Program-made: the position numbers and the translations under genes | Shown: piece by piece, positions 9,342 to 16,423 of the stretch | Position numbering within the stretch: position 1 is the first letter of the stretch | Layout of the letters: each line of letters starts with the position of its first letter | Notes under the pieces: generated by a model | The model's database searches: none | Told to the model about the DNA's origin: nothing | What the model saw: only the letters and a program-made list of their open reading frames with translations | DNA from: Flagellimonas alvinocaridis | Lineage (GTDB): Bacteria; Bacteroidota; Bacteroidia; Flavobacteriales; Flavobacteriaceae | Length of the DNA stretch: 56,991 nucleotides | Assembly: GCF_004916895.1 (NCBI RefSeq) | Contig: NZ_SNTZ01000015.1 | Location: 1 to 56,991, forward strand | Direction: 5' to 3'

Positions 9342-9653
9342 TCAGCTATTGTTTTTGTTATTGTATTTCATTTTTTGTTCAGCCGCTTTAAGTGCTTTGC
9401 TTCCCAATTCTTCATCTTTTATTTCGTAAAGAATTTTTTCACTCAGGAATTGAACAATCAAATCTTCTTCGTCTAATTCGAGAATTTCAGCAAGTTTTAT
9501 GATTTGCTCTTTACTTGCTTTTCTTTCACTTCTTTCAATCTTGCTAAGTATTGCAGTGTCTATGTCAAGCATAGCGGCTACTTGCCTAAGCAACAATCCT
9601 TTTTTTTCTCTTTCTTCGCGAAGTATTTCTCCTGTTGTCTTGCTTTCTTTCAT
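9342..9653 (-). CDS. Xre-family controller-like regulator
   Basis: A 103-residue protein with one N-terminal HTH_3 domain: LREEREKKGLLLRQVAAML followed by DIDTAILSKIER and KLAEILEL. The tail is helical and charged. Small Xre proteins in front of restriction genes often act as controller (C) proteins that delay Res expression and repress themselves. Here the gene is the first of the R-M operon, five bases before res. A perfect inverted repeat overlaps its presumed promoter, so autoregulation is likely. The role is inferred from size, fold and position. Confidence 0.85.
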   Translation of the reverse strand: MKESKTTGEILREEREKKGLLLRQVAAMLDIDTAILSKIERSERKASKEQIIKLAEILELDEEDLIVQFLSEKILYEIKDEELGSKALKAAEQKMKYNNKNNS

Positions 9654-9680
9654 TTGTGAAATATCACTTGATTATTTTAT

Positions 9681-9703
9681 TTTGACAATAAGTGTCAAAT
9701 ATA
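9681..9703 (-). promoter_or_regulatory. Promoter with overlapping palindromic operator
   Basis: Twenty-eight bases before the regulator ATG lies TTTGACA-N5-TGTCAAA (9681-9699), a perfect 7-bp inverted repeat. On the minus strand the box TATATTTG (9696-9703) matches the Bacteroidota -7 consensus TAnnTTTG and shares four bases with the upstream half-site. A regulator bound here would block the polymerase, as expected for an autorepressed controller gene. No good -33 TTTG is seen. Confidence 0.65.
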
Positions 9704-9857
9704 ATTAGTCTTTTTGGTAATTCCTTGAAATTGTTCTCCGAACTTATTAACAGTCTGGGAGCGGTGGGAAAATTTATACTCTTTTGGTTTTTTGTGGAGG
9801 GCTTGTGAGTTGGCAAAAACCAAATGTGTATAAATGTGCGGTGGGCTTTTTCCTAAT

Positions 9858-10060
9858 GGTGGGTAACGTCTCGGCTAAGCGTAGTGCGGTGGTAAGGAAA
9901 CTTTTTCGTTTCCGTCTGTGCACGAAGCTAAAGCTTATTGTTTAGTTTTATTTTTTCTATTCTAAAGCTAAATCCATAAGATTTAGCGACTTCATAAATA
10001 TACACAGACATTTCGATTGAGCCCTAAAGTCCGCATTACGTTTAGGAATTGTTGTAGTGC
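9858..10060 (-). other. attC-like recombination site 1 (complete)
   Basis: On the minus strand the site opens with GCACTACAAC (10051-10060), spacer AAT and the inner arm TCCTAAACGTAATGCGG (10031-10047). It closes with the partner arm at 9873-9889, a five-base spacer (9868-9872) and GTTACCCACC (9858-9867). The inner arms match at 13 of 17 positions, with A/G differences between them. Its 203-bp length nearly equals that of site 2. The closing half shares TTAGCCG.G.CGTTA.CCAC with site 2. The middle is AT-rich and carries no gene. Confidence 0.75.
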
Positions 10061-10066
10061 GTTTTT

Positions 10067-10543
10067 TCAGAGTTCTATATCCGTTATAAATTCGAGTGAG
10101 GAACCTTCTCTTAATTCCAAATTTTGAGTATTGTAAACCACTCCAGTTGGAGTATAGTAAGTTATATTACAGGGAATTTTAGTCAATTCTGCTAAAAAAT
10201 CCAAGGTAACAGTTTCTGTATCGTTTAGTTTAATAACGTATTGAAAGGTCGATTCATTTGGTATAAATAATTCAATTGTATTATCAAACTCCCTAATTTC
10301 AGAATCAGGATTAGCAAATTCATTAGGAGGATTAAATCTGAAACCTAATCCATTTTGAAGTGTTATTTCTTCTGGGTTTACAGTACCATTTTCAATTAAA
10401 TTATTACCGTTTGAATCAACTAATTTAATATATAAACTTGGAAATGCGGGGTCAAAAAGTTGACAATCAATACCATTATCATCATCATTCGAACAATTTG
10501 ACAATAAAATGCTTATTACAATAAGTATGAAATTTTTTTTCAT
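10067..10543 (-). CDS. Small lipoprotein of cassette 1
   Basis: A 158-residue protein starting MKKNFILIVISILLSNC. The Cys at residue 17 follows a lipobox and is trailed by an Asn/Asp-rich linker, so it should be a surface or periplasmic lipoprotein. The remainder looks like a single beta-rich domain (YIKLVDSNGNNLIENGTV and FQYVIKLNDTETVTLDF). No family is recognised. I chose ATG 10543 over an upstream in-frame ATG because the signal peptide starts there and the upstream codons run across the cassette junction. It is the only gene in the first cassette after the integrase. Confidence 0.75.
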   Translation of the reverse strand: MKKNFILIVISILLSNCSNDDDNGIDCQLFDPAFPSLYIKLVDSNGNNLIENGTVNPEEITLQNGLGFRFNPPNEFANPDSEIREFDNTIELFIPNESTFQYVIKLNDTETVTLDFLAELTKIPCNITYYTPTGVVYNTQNLELREGSSLEFITDIEL

Positions 10544-10592
10544 AAATCTGTTTACTATTAGATACTGAATTTGCCTTATGGTTGTGTCAAAT

Positions 10593-10632
10593 GCACTACA
10601 ACTACTGGATATCCGGAAAGTTCCGCATAACC
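10593..10632 (-). other. attI-like insertion site beside integrase
   Basis: Between the integrase start and cassette 1 there is an imperfect inverted repeat, GGATATCCGGAA (10607-10618) and TTCCGCATAACC (10621-10632), with 10 of 12 positions paired around a two-base centre. Next to it is GTTGTAGTGC (minus strand, 10593-10602), where the first cassette begins. This is the size and place expected of a recombinase-binding core in an attI site. Recombinase binding is inferred from position. Confidence 0.55.
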
Positions 10633-10691
10633 ATATTGATGTTGGATAAAAATAGTACTTTTTCACTATAAATCGATATCTTCATATTATT

Positions 10692-11510
10692 ATGTCATTG
10701 CCTGATTTTGTGAAAATATTGGAGGTTAAGCGGTATAGCAGGAACACTATAGAGAGTTACTCTTCCATCGTAAAGATGGCGACTCAATTTTTTGAAAAGC
10801 CACTGAACAAGATTGATGAAACCGAACTTCACAGGTACTTCTATCATATGGTACACACCAAGAAAGTATCCTATTCCTACCAGAAACAGGTAGCGATGGC
10901 CTTGAAGCTGTATTACAGAGAAATTTTCGGTCAGAACATTAACTTGGAATATCTATTTCCGAGTAGAAAGCCAAATAAGCTCCCCGTAGTCATCGCAAGA
11001 AAGGAAGTTCTTAAAATCATTGAAAAAGCCAACAACATCAAGCATAAGAGCATGATAGCCGTGGTCTACAGTGCAGGCTTAAGGGTAGGCGAGTTGATTG
11101 CACTTGAAATCAAGGATATAGATTCATCCAGAATGGTGATACATATTAAATCAGGAAAGGGCAACAAGGACAGGATAGTACCCTTATCTGAAAAAACCTT
11201 GTCAATGCTTCGTGAGTACTATAAAGAATATACGCCCAAACGATACCTATTTGAAGGCCAAAAGGGAGACAGGTATTCTTCGTCAAGTTTCAACAAGCTT
11301 CTCCAGGCTGCTGCCAAAAGGGCGAGAATAAATAAAAACATCACCGCGCATACCTTGAGGCACAGTTACGCAACGCACCTATTGGAAAATGGTACCGATA
11401 TTAGAATCATCCAAAAACTTTTAGGGCACAATTCCATTAAGACGACCATGATTTATACCCAAGTTACTGAACCTACTTTGTTGAATGTGACAAGTCCTTT
11501 TGATGATTGA
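10692..11510 (+). CDS. Tyrosine recombinase, Xer/integron-integrase-like
   Basis: A 272-residue recombinase. The N-terminal core-binding domain (residues 1-90) is the SAM-like type (RYSRNTIESYSSIV). The catalytic domain shows the conserved Arg in AGLRVGELIAL, Lys in GKGNKDRIVPL, HTLRHSYATHLL (His-x-x-Arg), LGHNSIKTTMIYTQ (His and nucleophilic Tyr). I do not see the extra insertion that marks classical IntI, and the length is short, so it groups better with flavobacterial Xer-like integrases. It is divergent from the cassette row and 90 bp from the first cassette border, which suggests it is the recombinase acting on the attC-like sites. Its own promoter should lie in that gap. Confidence 0.88.
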   Translation: MSLPDFVKILEVKRYSRNTIESYSSIVKMATQFFEKPLNKIDETELHRYFYHMVHTKKVSYSYQKQVAMALKLYYREIFGQNINLEYLFPSRKPNKLPVVIARKEVLKIIEKANNIKHKSMIAVVYSAGLRVGELIALEIKDIDSSRMVIHIKSGKGNKDRIVPLSEKTLSMLREYYKEYTPKRYLFEGQKGDRYSSSSFNKLLQAAAKRARINKNITAHTLRHSYATHLLENGTDIRIIQKLLGHNSIKTTMIYTQVTEPTLLNVTSPFDD

Positions 11511-11631
11511 ACCGCTCCATAAATTGGCCGTTTTACGGCACAGTTGAATCCGCGTCAAAAAACATTCGTTCACAGTTCCATTTGTCGTTCTTTTTAGTAG
11601 TTTCGTTATATAACCTTTTACGGAACCAAAT

Positions 11632-12219
11632 ATGACGGTCGGATATGCCAGGGTGTCCACACCCGAACAAAAGTTGGAAGCTCAGATTGCCTTGCTCGAA
11701 AAAGAGGGTTGCGAGAAAATCTATACCGATATCGCCAGCGGTACAAGAGATGATAGAAAGGGCCTGAACGAGATGCTCAAATACATGAGGAAGGGGGACA
11801 CCATTCTTACCTACAAAAACGATCGTGTTTTCCGTTCCCTGAGAAACATGGTGGAACTCATAGACCGCTTCAACGAGGCCGGGGTACACTTCAAAAGTCT
11901 GAGCGAACCGGAATTCGATACGACTTCGGCAAATGGGAAATTTCTTCTACAAATCTTTGCTGCGGTTGCGGAATTCGAGAGAAACCTAATCAGTGAACGT
12001 ACCAAAGTGGGACTGGACAATGCCAGAAAACGAAACAAGCTTTTGGGCAGGCCCAAGGGTGCAAAAGTGGAAACAATTGAAAAGTACCACTACGCCAAAC
12101 ATCTTTATGAGAACCAAGGGGTCTCAATCGATAATGCATGCAAGCGGGCAAAATTGGGAAAGACCTCTTTCTATAGAGTGGAAAAATCACTAATGGCGGA
12201 TTCAACCGTTAAACCCTGA
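11632..12219 (+). CDS. Serine recombinase (resolvase/invertase family)
   Basis: A 195-residue small serine recombinase. The catalytic Ser is residue 9 in GYARVST, with the active-site region KNDRVFRSLRNM and the E-helix AAVAEFERNLISERTK. A Hin/Tn3-type linker GRPKGAK leads to a C-terminal helix-turn-helix (SIDNACKRAKLGKTSFYRV). Such enzymes resolve or invert DNA between two short sites. TTTTACGG occurs twice upstream (11528 and 11617) and could mark a res site, but this is weak. The ATPase gene begins 8 bases after the stop, so the two are probably co-transcribed. Confidence 0.88.
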   Translation: MTVGYARVSTPEQKLEAQIALLEKEGCEKIYTDIASGTRDDRKGLNEMLKYMRKGDTILTYKNDRVFRSLRNMVELIDRFNEAGVHFKSLSEPEFDTTSANGKFLLQIFAAVAEFERNLISERTKVGLDNARKRNKLLGRPKGAKVETIEKYHYAKHLYENQGVSIDNACKRAKLGKTSFYRVEKSLMADSTVKP

Positions 12220-12227
12220 ACCGATCT

Positions 12228-13019
12228 ATGCCGTACCTATCGTCACTTAGCGTTATAGCGGAACGGACCCATCCGTTTCCCTACGATGTCAGTGCTATCA
12301 AGTTTGCAAAGGATATCGATGTGTCCGCACCAGTCACATTTATTATAGGGGACAATGGAACGGGGAAGTCCACTTTACTTGAAACATTGGCACTTCGTTT
12401 ACAACTCCCACATATGGACGGGTTCGGATATGGCAAGAATTGTTTCAAGGCGGCCCGTTCGCTGACACCTTATCTGCAATTGAACTGGAAAATTGAGAGG
12501 CCAAGGGGATTTTTCTTCAGGGCAGAGGACTTTGGTGATCTCTTGAACAGTATCGATAGGGAGGATGCCAGGCTCCACGAGTCGTTCAAGGATATCTATG
12601 GTGAAGTTCCGGACCGTATCATCCAGGAAATGAAGGATAACCAAAACTATCAGATTTATAAAATGCGGCAGAACTACGGCCAAGACCTTCAGGGGTTTTC
12701 ACATGGGGAAGCTTATCTGAAAATAATGGACGATACCATAAATGGAAGTGGGATATTCCTGCTGGATGAACCCGAAGCAGCATTGTCCCCATCAAAACAG
12801 TTGTCATTGCTCTATTTCATCCAAGCACACTTAAAGGCCCATATGTCCCAATTTATCATTGCCACGCATTCACCCATGCTTATGGCGTATCCCGGAGCAA
12901 ATATTTATGAGGTGACGGACAAAGGAATGAACAAGGTATCATTGGAGGAAACGGAGCACTATACCATTACCAGGTCGTTCTTACAAAGTCCGGAAAGCTA
13001 TCTGAGGTTTTTGAAATAA
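12228..13019 (+). CDS. Small AAA ATPase (COG3910-like)
   Basis: A 263-residue ABC-type ATPase domain standing alone. Walker A is IIGDNGTGKSTLLE near residue 40, the signature-like loop is GFSHGEAYL near 163, Walker B is IFLLDEPEAALSP near 183, and the switch His is in IATHSPML. There are no membrane segments and no fused nuclease, so it resembles the orphan predicted ATPases of COG3910/AAA_21. The substrate is unknown. It follows the serine recombinase by 8 bases and is probably part of the same mobile unit. Confidence 0.82.
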   Translation: MPYLSSLSVIAERTHPFPYDVSAIKFAKDIDVSAPVTFIIGDNGTGKSTLLETLALRLQLPHMDGFGYGKNCFKAARSLTPYLQLNWKIERPRGFFFRAEDFGDLLNSIDREDARLHESFKDIYGEVPDRIIQEMKDNQNYQIYKMRQNYGQDLQGFSHGEAYLKIMDDTINGSGIFLLDEPEAALSPSKQLSLLYFIQAHLKAHMSQFIIATHSPMLMAYPGANIYEVTDKGMNKVSLEETEHYTITRSFLQSPESYLRFLK

Positions 13020-13038
13020 CATATCCTAAATTTGATTT

Positions 13039-13203
13039 ATGGAATACGAAATTATTTATGAGAAGAGCAGCGATGGTTGGAGTGCCTATGTACCGGAACT
13101 TCCCGGGTGTACTTCCGCTGGTGCCGATAGAGCTGAAATCGAGAATAATATCAAGGAAGCCATTGAATTGCATTTGGAACTCCTTCACGGACAAGAACAC
13201 TGA
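13039..13203 (+). CDS. HicB-like antitoxin domain, orphan
   Basis: A 54-residue protein starting MEYEIIYEKSSDGWSAYVPELPGC, with GADRAEIENNIKEAIELHLE behind it. This is the compact partly degraded RNase H-like fold of HicB/UPF0150 proteins (strand, Y-PELPGC turn, helix). No DNA-binding domain follows and no HicA toxin gene is next to it, so it is an orphan or a remnant. It starts 19 bases after the ATPase gene. The frame stays open for 49 more codons behind the TGA at 13201, which may mean a longer ancestor. Confidence 0.7.
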   Translation: MEYEIIYEKSSDGWSAYVPELPGCTSAGADRAEIENNIKEAIELHLELLHGQEH

Positions 13204-13966
13204 AAAGAGCTTACCGTGGTTGTTCCAATAAACAAAATAGGAATCTCATTATCGCATAAACATAAAATAGAACACTTGGGCAGTACGTTCAATAAACCCT
13301 ATTGCACATTACATCCATATAGACCAATAAATAAAACTGGGGAATTTAATTAATCGATAAACACCAGTGTTTTCGGTATTTCCGAGCAAAGTTTTCCGTT
13401 TATGCAGCTATGTGGTCATCGGGCGGTTTCAGCCGCTATGCGTTCACTCCCAAATCAAAGTTTATATTGGTTTCTCCTATATTTTTTCCAGTTACGGGTA
13501 CGTTTTGAAAATTTTGAGTTAGTGGTCTCTATTCCATGGGGGAAACAGAACCAACAACCACCCATCTTACGGTAGTTGTCAATCCTTGAAATGCGGATAT
13601 TGGATATCTTTTTAGGAAAATCAATGTGTCCCTCTTGGGTAAGACCAAAGGCTTTTATAAATCGCTTTGAATGTTTCACGATTTCAATGTTTTAAGTGAA
13701 TACTTAGAACATTGAGCCTTTTAAGAAAATGGAAAGAAACATAATCGGTTTATTTCCGTAAAGATAGTCCATTAACCGTTTTGCGCCCAAGTCGTTTTAA
13801 AAGCCATGAAATGGTAGTGTAATCCCGAAACGGGCTAGCGTCCGTAAAAAATTGTATTATAATAAATTAGGTAATTTAATTGGGCATTTTGTTCAATTTT
13901 GGGACGATGTCAAAGCGGAAAGCCAATGTTTTCAATGCCTCCGAGCTATATTGACACTTTTCGCAG
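13204..13966. other. Degenerate spacer at island edge
   Basis: This 763-base stretch holds no convincing large gene. Two segments, near 13328-13430 and 13858-13982, resemble each other imperfectly: both have an AATAAA-rich start, then TCCGAG, then TTTTC and GCAGCTATG.GGTCA. They look like decayed copies of one sequence. The right copy runs into the cut end of the phospholipase-D gene. I read it as scar tissue of past insertions. Confidence 0.45.
13455..13679 (-). CDS. Small conserved-looking ORF, doubtful
   Basis: A possible 74-residue protein with a Cys pair and basic end (GGCWFCFPHGIETTNS, then RNWKKYRRNQYKL). The Cys-x-x-Cys and the regular basic tail look like protein rather than random sequence. 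No family name can be given, there is no clear ribosome-binding site, and it sits in degenerate DNA. It may be a remnant. Confidence 0.35.
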   Translation of the reverse strand: MKHSKRFIKAFGLTQEGHIDFPKKISNIRISRIDNYRKMGGCWFCFPHGIETTNSKFSKRTRNWKKYRRNQYKL

Positions 13967-15226
13967 CTATGAGGTCACTAGGCCAAGGAGCTGCATCTTC
14001 AGTTCCTCGGCAGCTTTGTCTGCTGGGTCCCGAAAACCACGGGTAAGTTTGTCCAACAGGGCGACCCTGAACGGTGCCTGTCCATTTTCGTAAACATCCT
14101 TGAACACATCGTTCATCCCAAAAGCAAATGTCATAAAAAGCCCTTCTTGGGCGTTTTTGGCCAATTGTGCGTACCAATCCAACGCATCAATAGTTTTTCT
14201 GGGACTGAATACCACATGGGTGCCATCGGTAAGGTTATTGACAGGAAGCAGTGAAAGGGCCTCCACCCGTTGTTTAAGGGTGCTGCTCTTTTCCGGTTTT
14301 TCCACCAGAGCATCCCAATACAGTTTGAATTTTTGTGCCACAGCCTCATCCTCTACCACATGGGCCACATTGGAATGTCCATAAATGCCCCCTTCCGAAA
14401 AATTGGTGCCTCCGGTCCAGACCGATTTCGCCACTCCGTTGGTCACTTTTACGATAAACTTGTTGTGTGAGATATAGGATTTTGGGCTGGTCCTTTCAAA
14501 CGCGAAAGGATGGGTATCCAACCCAAAAGTGAACATGGCCTCTTGGTTTTTAATTTTTGGGCTGTCCTTGCGGGCATCGTACACAAATTTTACCACTACT
14601 CCCCTATCAATGGCGTTTTTGATGAGCAGCAACACCTTGTCATAATAAAATTCGTAGGCGGCAATATACAGCTCGTCCGTTCCGGGCGTACAACTGTTGA
14701 TGTAGCTCTCCAAAGCCTCGTACAACCCTCGCGACAGCCATTCAAAAGCCTTATCGTTGGGCACATCTTCCGGTCTTTGGTCCCCAAAACGGCGCACGTA
14801 TTCCTGTGAGGCGGCTATGCCCCTGTTGAAATAAACATCCTGATTGCCATTTTCGGGGCTCTCGGTGGTAATGTCCACCGAAACGGAGCTGAACTCCTGC
14901 AGATTGGCCGGGGTACCTTTCAAGGCCGTGACCGTGTAGGTATAGGTGAGTCCCGGTTTGGCCGAATAATCGGACCATTGGAACCCCTGAATGGGTTGTT
15001 TGCTGGTCTCGTACATAGATCCCGGAGGAAATCCCGGGTCGGTCTCGGGAAAGACCTTCATGCCCTTTAAATAAAAGGCTTCGTTCTCCGAAGGGCTCTC
15101 GCGGTGTATGGAAAAGCCCATAAGCCCACCGCACTGGTCCTGGGGCAAGTGCCACCCCATCATGACCACATAGGTGCCCGATATCACGTTCAGTTTAAAG
15201 CCGTTGTTGGTGCCCGATTTTCTCAT
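13967..15226 (-). pseudogene. Phospholipase D-like protein, 3'-truncated
   Basis: The 419-residue product starts with an FN3-like beta region (to about residue 120). A first PLD half follows with SHNKFIVK near residue 262 and TGGTNFSEGG behind it, the usual HxK and G-G-T/S-N arrangement. PLD enzymes of this type need two HxK halves. The second would be expected after residue 400 but is absent, and the protein ends in QLLGLVTS at a chance TAG just where degenerate island DNA begins. No signal peptide is seen. I infer that an insertion or deletion at about 13,985 removed the 3' end, so activity is doubtful. Confidence 0.75.
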
Positions 15227-15588
15227 GACGGTTGTTTTTTGATGACCAAATAGATGTTCGGGGGAAAAATCAAGAAGGCTATCCTGACTCTTTAAAGATA
15301 AAAAATGTTTGCCGGAACGGATTGCAGAAAAACCGTAGAAAAGTTGGGGGTTTTATCAAGTGTATCTTTCAGGTAAAGTCAAAAAAATACCCTAAAAGTA
15401 TTATGATAAACTAGGATTGATAACAAACTTTCAATTTTTAGGTAGAAAAATTTTTATGCTTTTACCATATACTTTTATAGAACAAAACAATGTTTCTATA
15501 TGTTTGAAATGCATCCCTAAAATTTTCGATTGCTTGTAAATCTGATATTGACTAGTTTTAGCTATCCCAAATCGAAAAATCACCCAAA
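15227..15588. other. Intergenic region, no gene seen
   Basis: This gap of 362 bases lies between the divergent starts of the PLD remnant and a small hypothetical gene, so it must hold promoters for both. No clear TAnnTTTG pair, hairpin or coding frame could be supported. Confidence 0.5.
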
Positions 15589-15801
15589 ATGAGCTTAAAA
15601 CCAGATGACCTACACCCCCTCCTCGCCTACTTTGAAGAATGCCACGAGGGCAATCTGCTTTCCTTTGCCCAATGGCTGGACAAGGCCGTTTACATGTTCC
15701 ACTACCTGCCCATAGATGCCTTTTCAGAATTGGAGCGTCAGAACACCTGCCATGTACTTATGGAACTTAAGGAGGCTGTTCTAAAAATCAATGGTGCATA
15801 A
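15589..15801 (+). CDS. Small hypothetical protein
   Basis: A 70-residue acidic protein (PDDLHPLLAYFEECHEGN, then FAQWLDKAVYMFHYLP). It is predicted all-helical, with no signal or membrane segment. The composition and the terminator directly behind it argue for a real gene. No family is recognised and the function is unknown. Confidence 0.65.
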   Translation: MSLKPDDLHPLLAYFEECHEGNLLSFAQWLDKAVYMFHYLPIDAFSELERQNTCHVLMELKEAVLKINGA

Positions 15802-15809
15802 AACAAAAA

Positions 15810-15835
15810 ACGCCTTACCCAAAAGGATAAGACGT
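15810..15835. terminator. Hairpin between convergent genes
   Basis: ACGCCTTACCC (15810-15820) pairs with GGATAAGACGT (15825-15835) with two wobble-type mismatches around a 4-base loop, and is preceded by an A-run. It lies between convergent stops at 15801 and 15858, so it can end the minus-strand FKBP transcript and possibly the plus-strand one. Confidence 0.65.
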
Positions 15836-15857
15836 TGATTGTATGTGGTATTGTCTT

Positions 15858-16286
15858 CTAAAGTATCTCCACCAATTCCAAGTCAAAAACCAAGTCTTGG
15901 CCGACCAACGGGTGGTTCCCGTCCAAGATAATGTCATCGGCTTCCACCTTTGCCACTCGGAACTGCTGCTGTTGTCCTTCGGCATTGGAGCCTACCAAGC
16001 CCATACCTACCTCGGGTTTGATGTCTTCGGGCAATTGGGATTTGGATATTTTTTGAAAAAGCGATTCATTGACCTCCCCATAGGCCTCTTCCTTGGCTAT
16101 GGTTATGGTTTTCTTTTCATTCACGGCCATATCAATAAGTCCCTTTTCAAACCCGGGGATAAGCTGACCTTGCCCCAAGGCAACTTCCAAAGGTTCCCTT
16201 TGCAACGAGCTGTCAAAAATTTGCCCATTGGTCAGTTTTCCGGTATAATGGACTTTTACCGTGTCGTTCTCTTTTACTTTACTCAT
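15858..16286 (-). CDS. FKBP-type peptidyl-prolyl isomerase, SlyD-like
   Basis: A 142-residue cytosolic foldase. The N-terminal FKBP strand is VKENDTVKVHYTGKLTNG with the Phe-Asp pair of the active site in IFDSS. An IF-type insertion follows (GEVNESLFQKISKSQLPEDI to about GNHPLVGQDLVF), which carries the chaperone function in SlyD. The motif GNHPLAGK of the family appears as GNHPLVGQ. The His/Cys-rich metal-binding tail of E. coli SlyD is missing, as in many Bacteroidota homologues. It should catalyse proline cis-trans isomerisation and assist folding. Confidence 0.9.
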   Translation of the reverse strand: MSKVKENDTVKVHYTGKLTNGQIFDSSLQREPLEVALGQGQLIPGFEKGLIDMAVNEKKTITIAKEEAYGEVNESLFQKISKSQLPEDIKPEVGMGLVGSNAEGQQQQFRVAKVEADDIILDGNHPLVGQDLVFDLELVEIL

Positions 16287-16423
16287 AATTTTGGTTTACA
16301 GTTTTATAATCAAAACGTTGCAAATATATGAGGTATAAAATGGTTGAACGAAAGAGTTGCCCATTGCTTTTCCATAAACCAATTTTAAAATGTATTTACG
16401 GGTTGAGCCGTACCCAATCGTAA

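Larger units (their letters stand above)
149..11510 (-). mobile_element. Integron-like cassette array with integrase
   Basis: The recombinase gene on the plus strand (10692-11510) stands at the head of a row of minus-strand cassettes. Crossover points (G^TT, minus strand) can be placed at 10602/10601, 9867/9866 and 1244/1243. This gives cassette 1 (9867-10601, 735 bp), cassette 2 (1244-9866, 8623 bp) and cassette 3 (from 1243, left end interrupted). For each cassette the first 9-10 bases are complementary to the first arm of its own downstream attC-like site: GTTGTAGTGC, GTTACCCACC and GTTAGCCACA. That is the expected consequence of integrating a circular cassette. Divergent integrase, uniform cassette strand and paired sites support the call. 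The integrase itself is Xer-like rather than clearly IntI. Confidence 0.72.

Noticed and set aside
10544..10666. Upstream extension of the cassette 1 lipoprotein
   Set aside because: The extra codons cross the cassette junction and precede a full signal peptide.
11511..11631. Clear res site for the serine recombinase
   Set aside because: Only a short TTTTACGG word recurs; there is no dimer-type inverted arrangement that could be supported.
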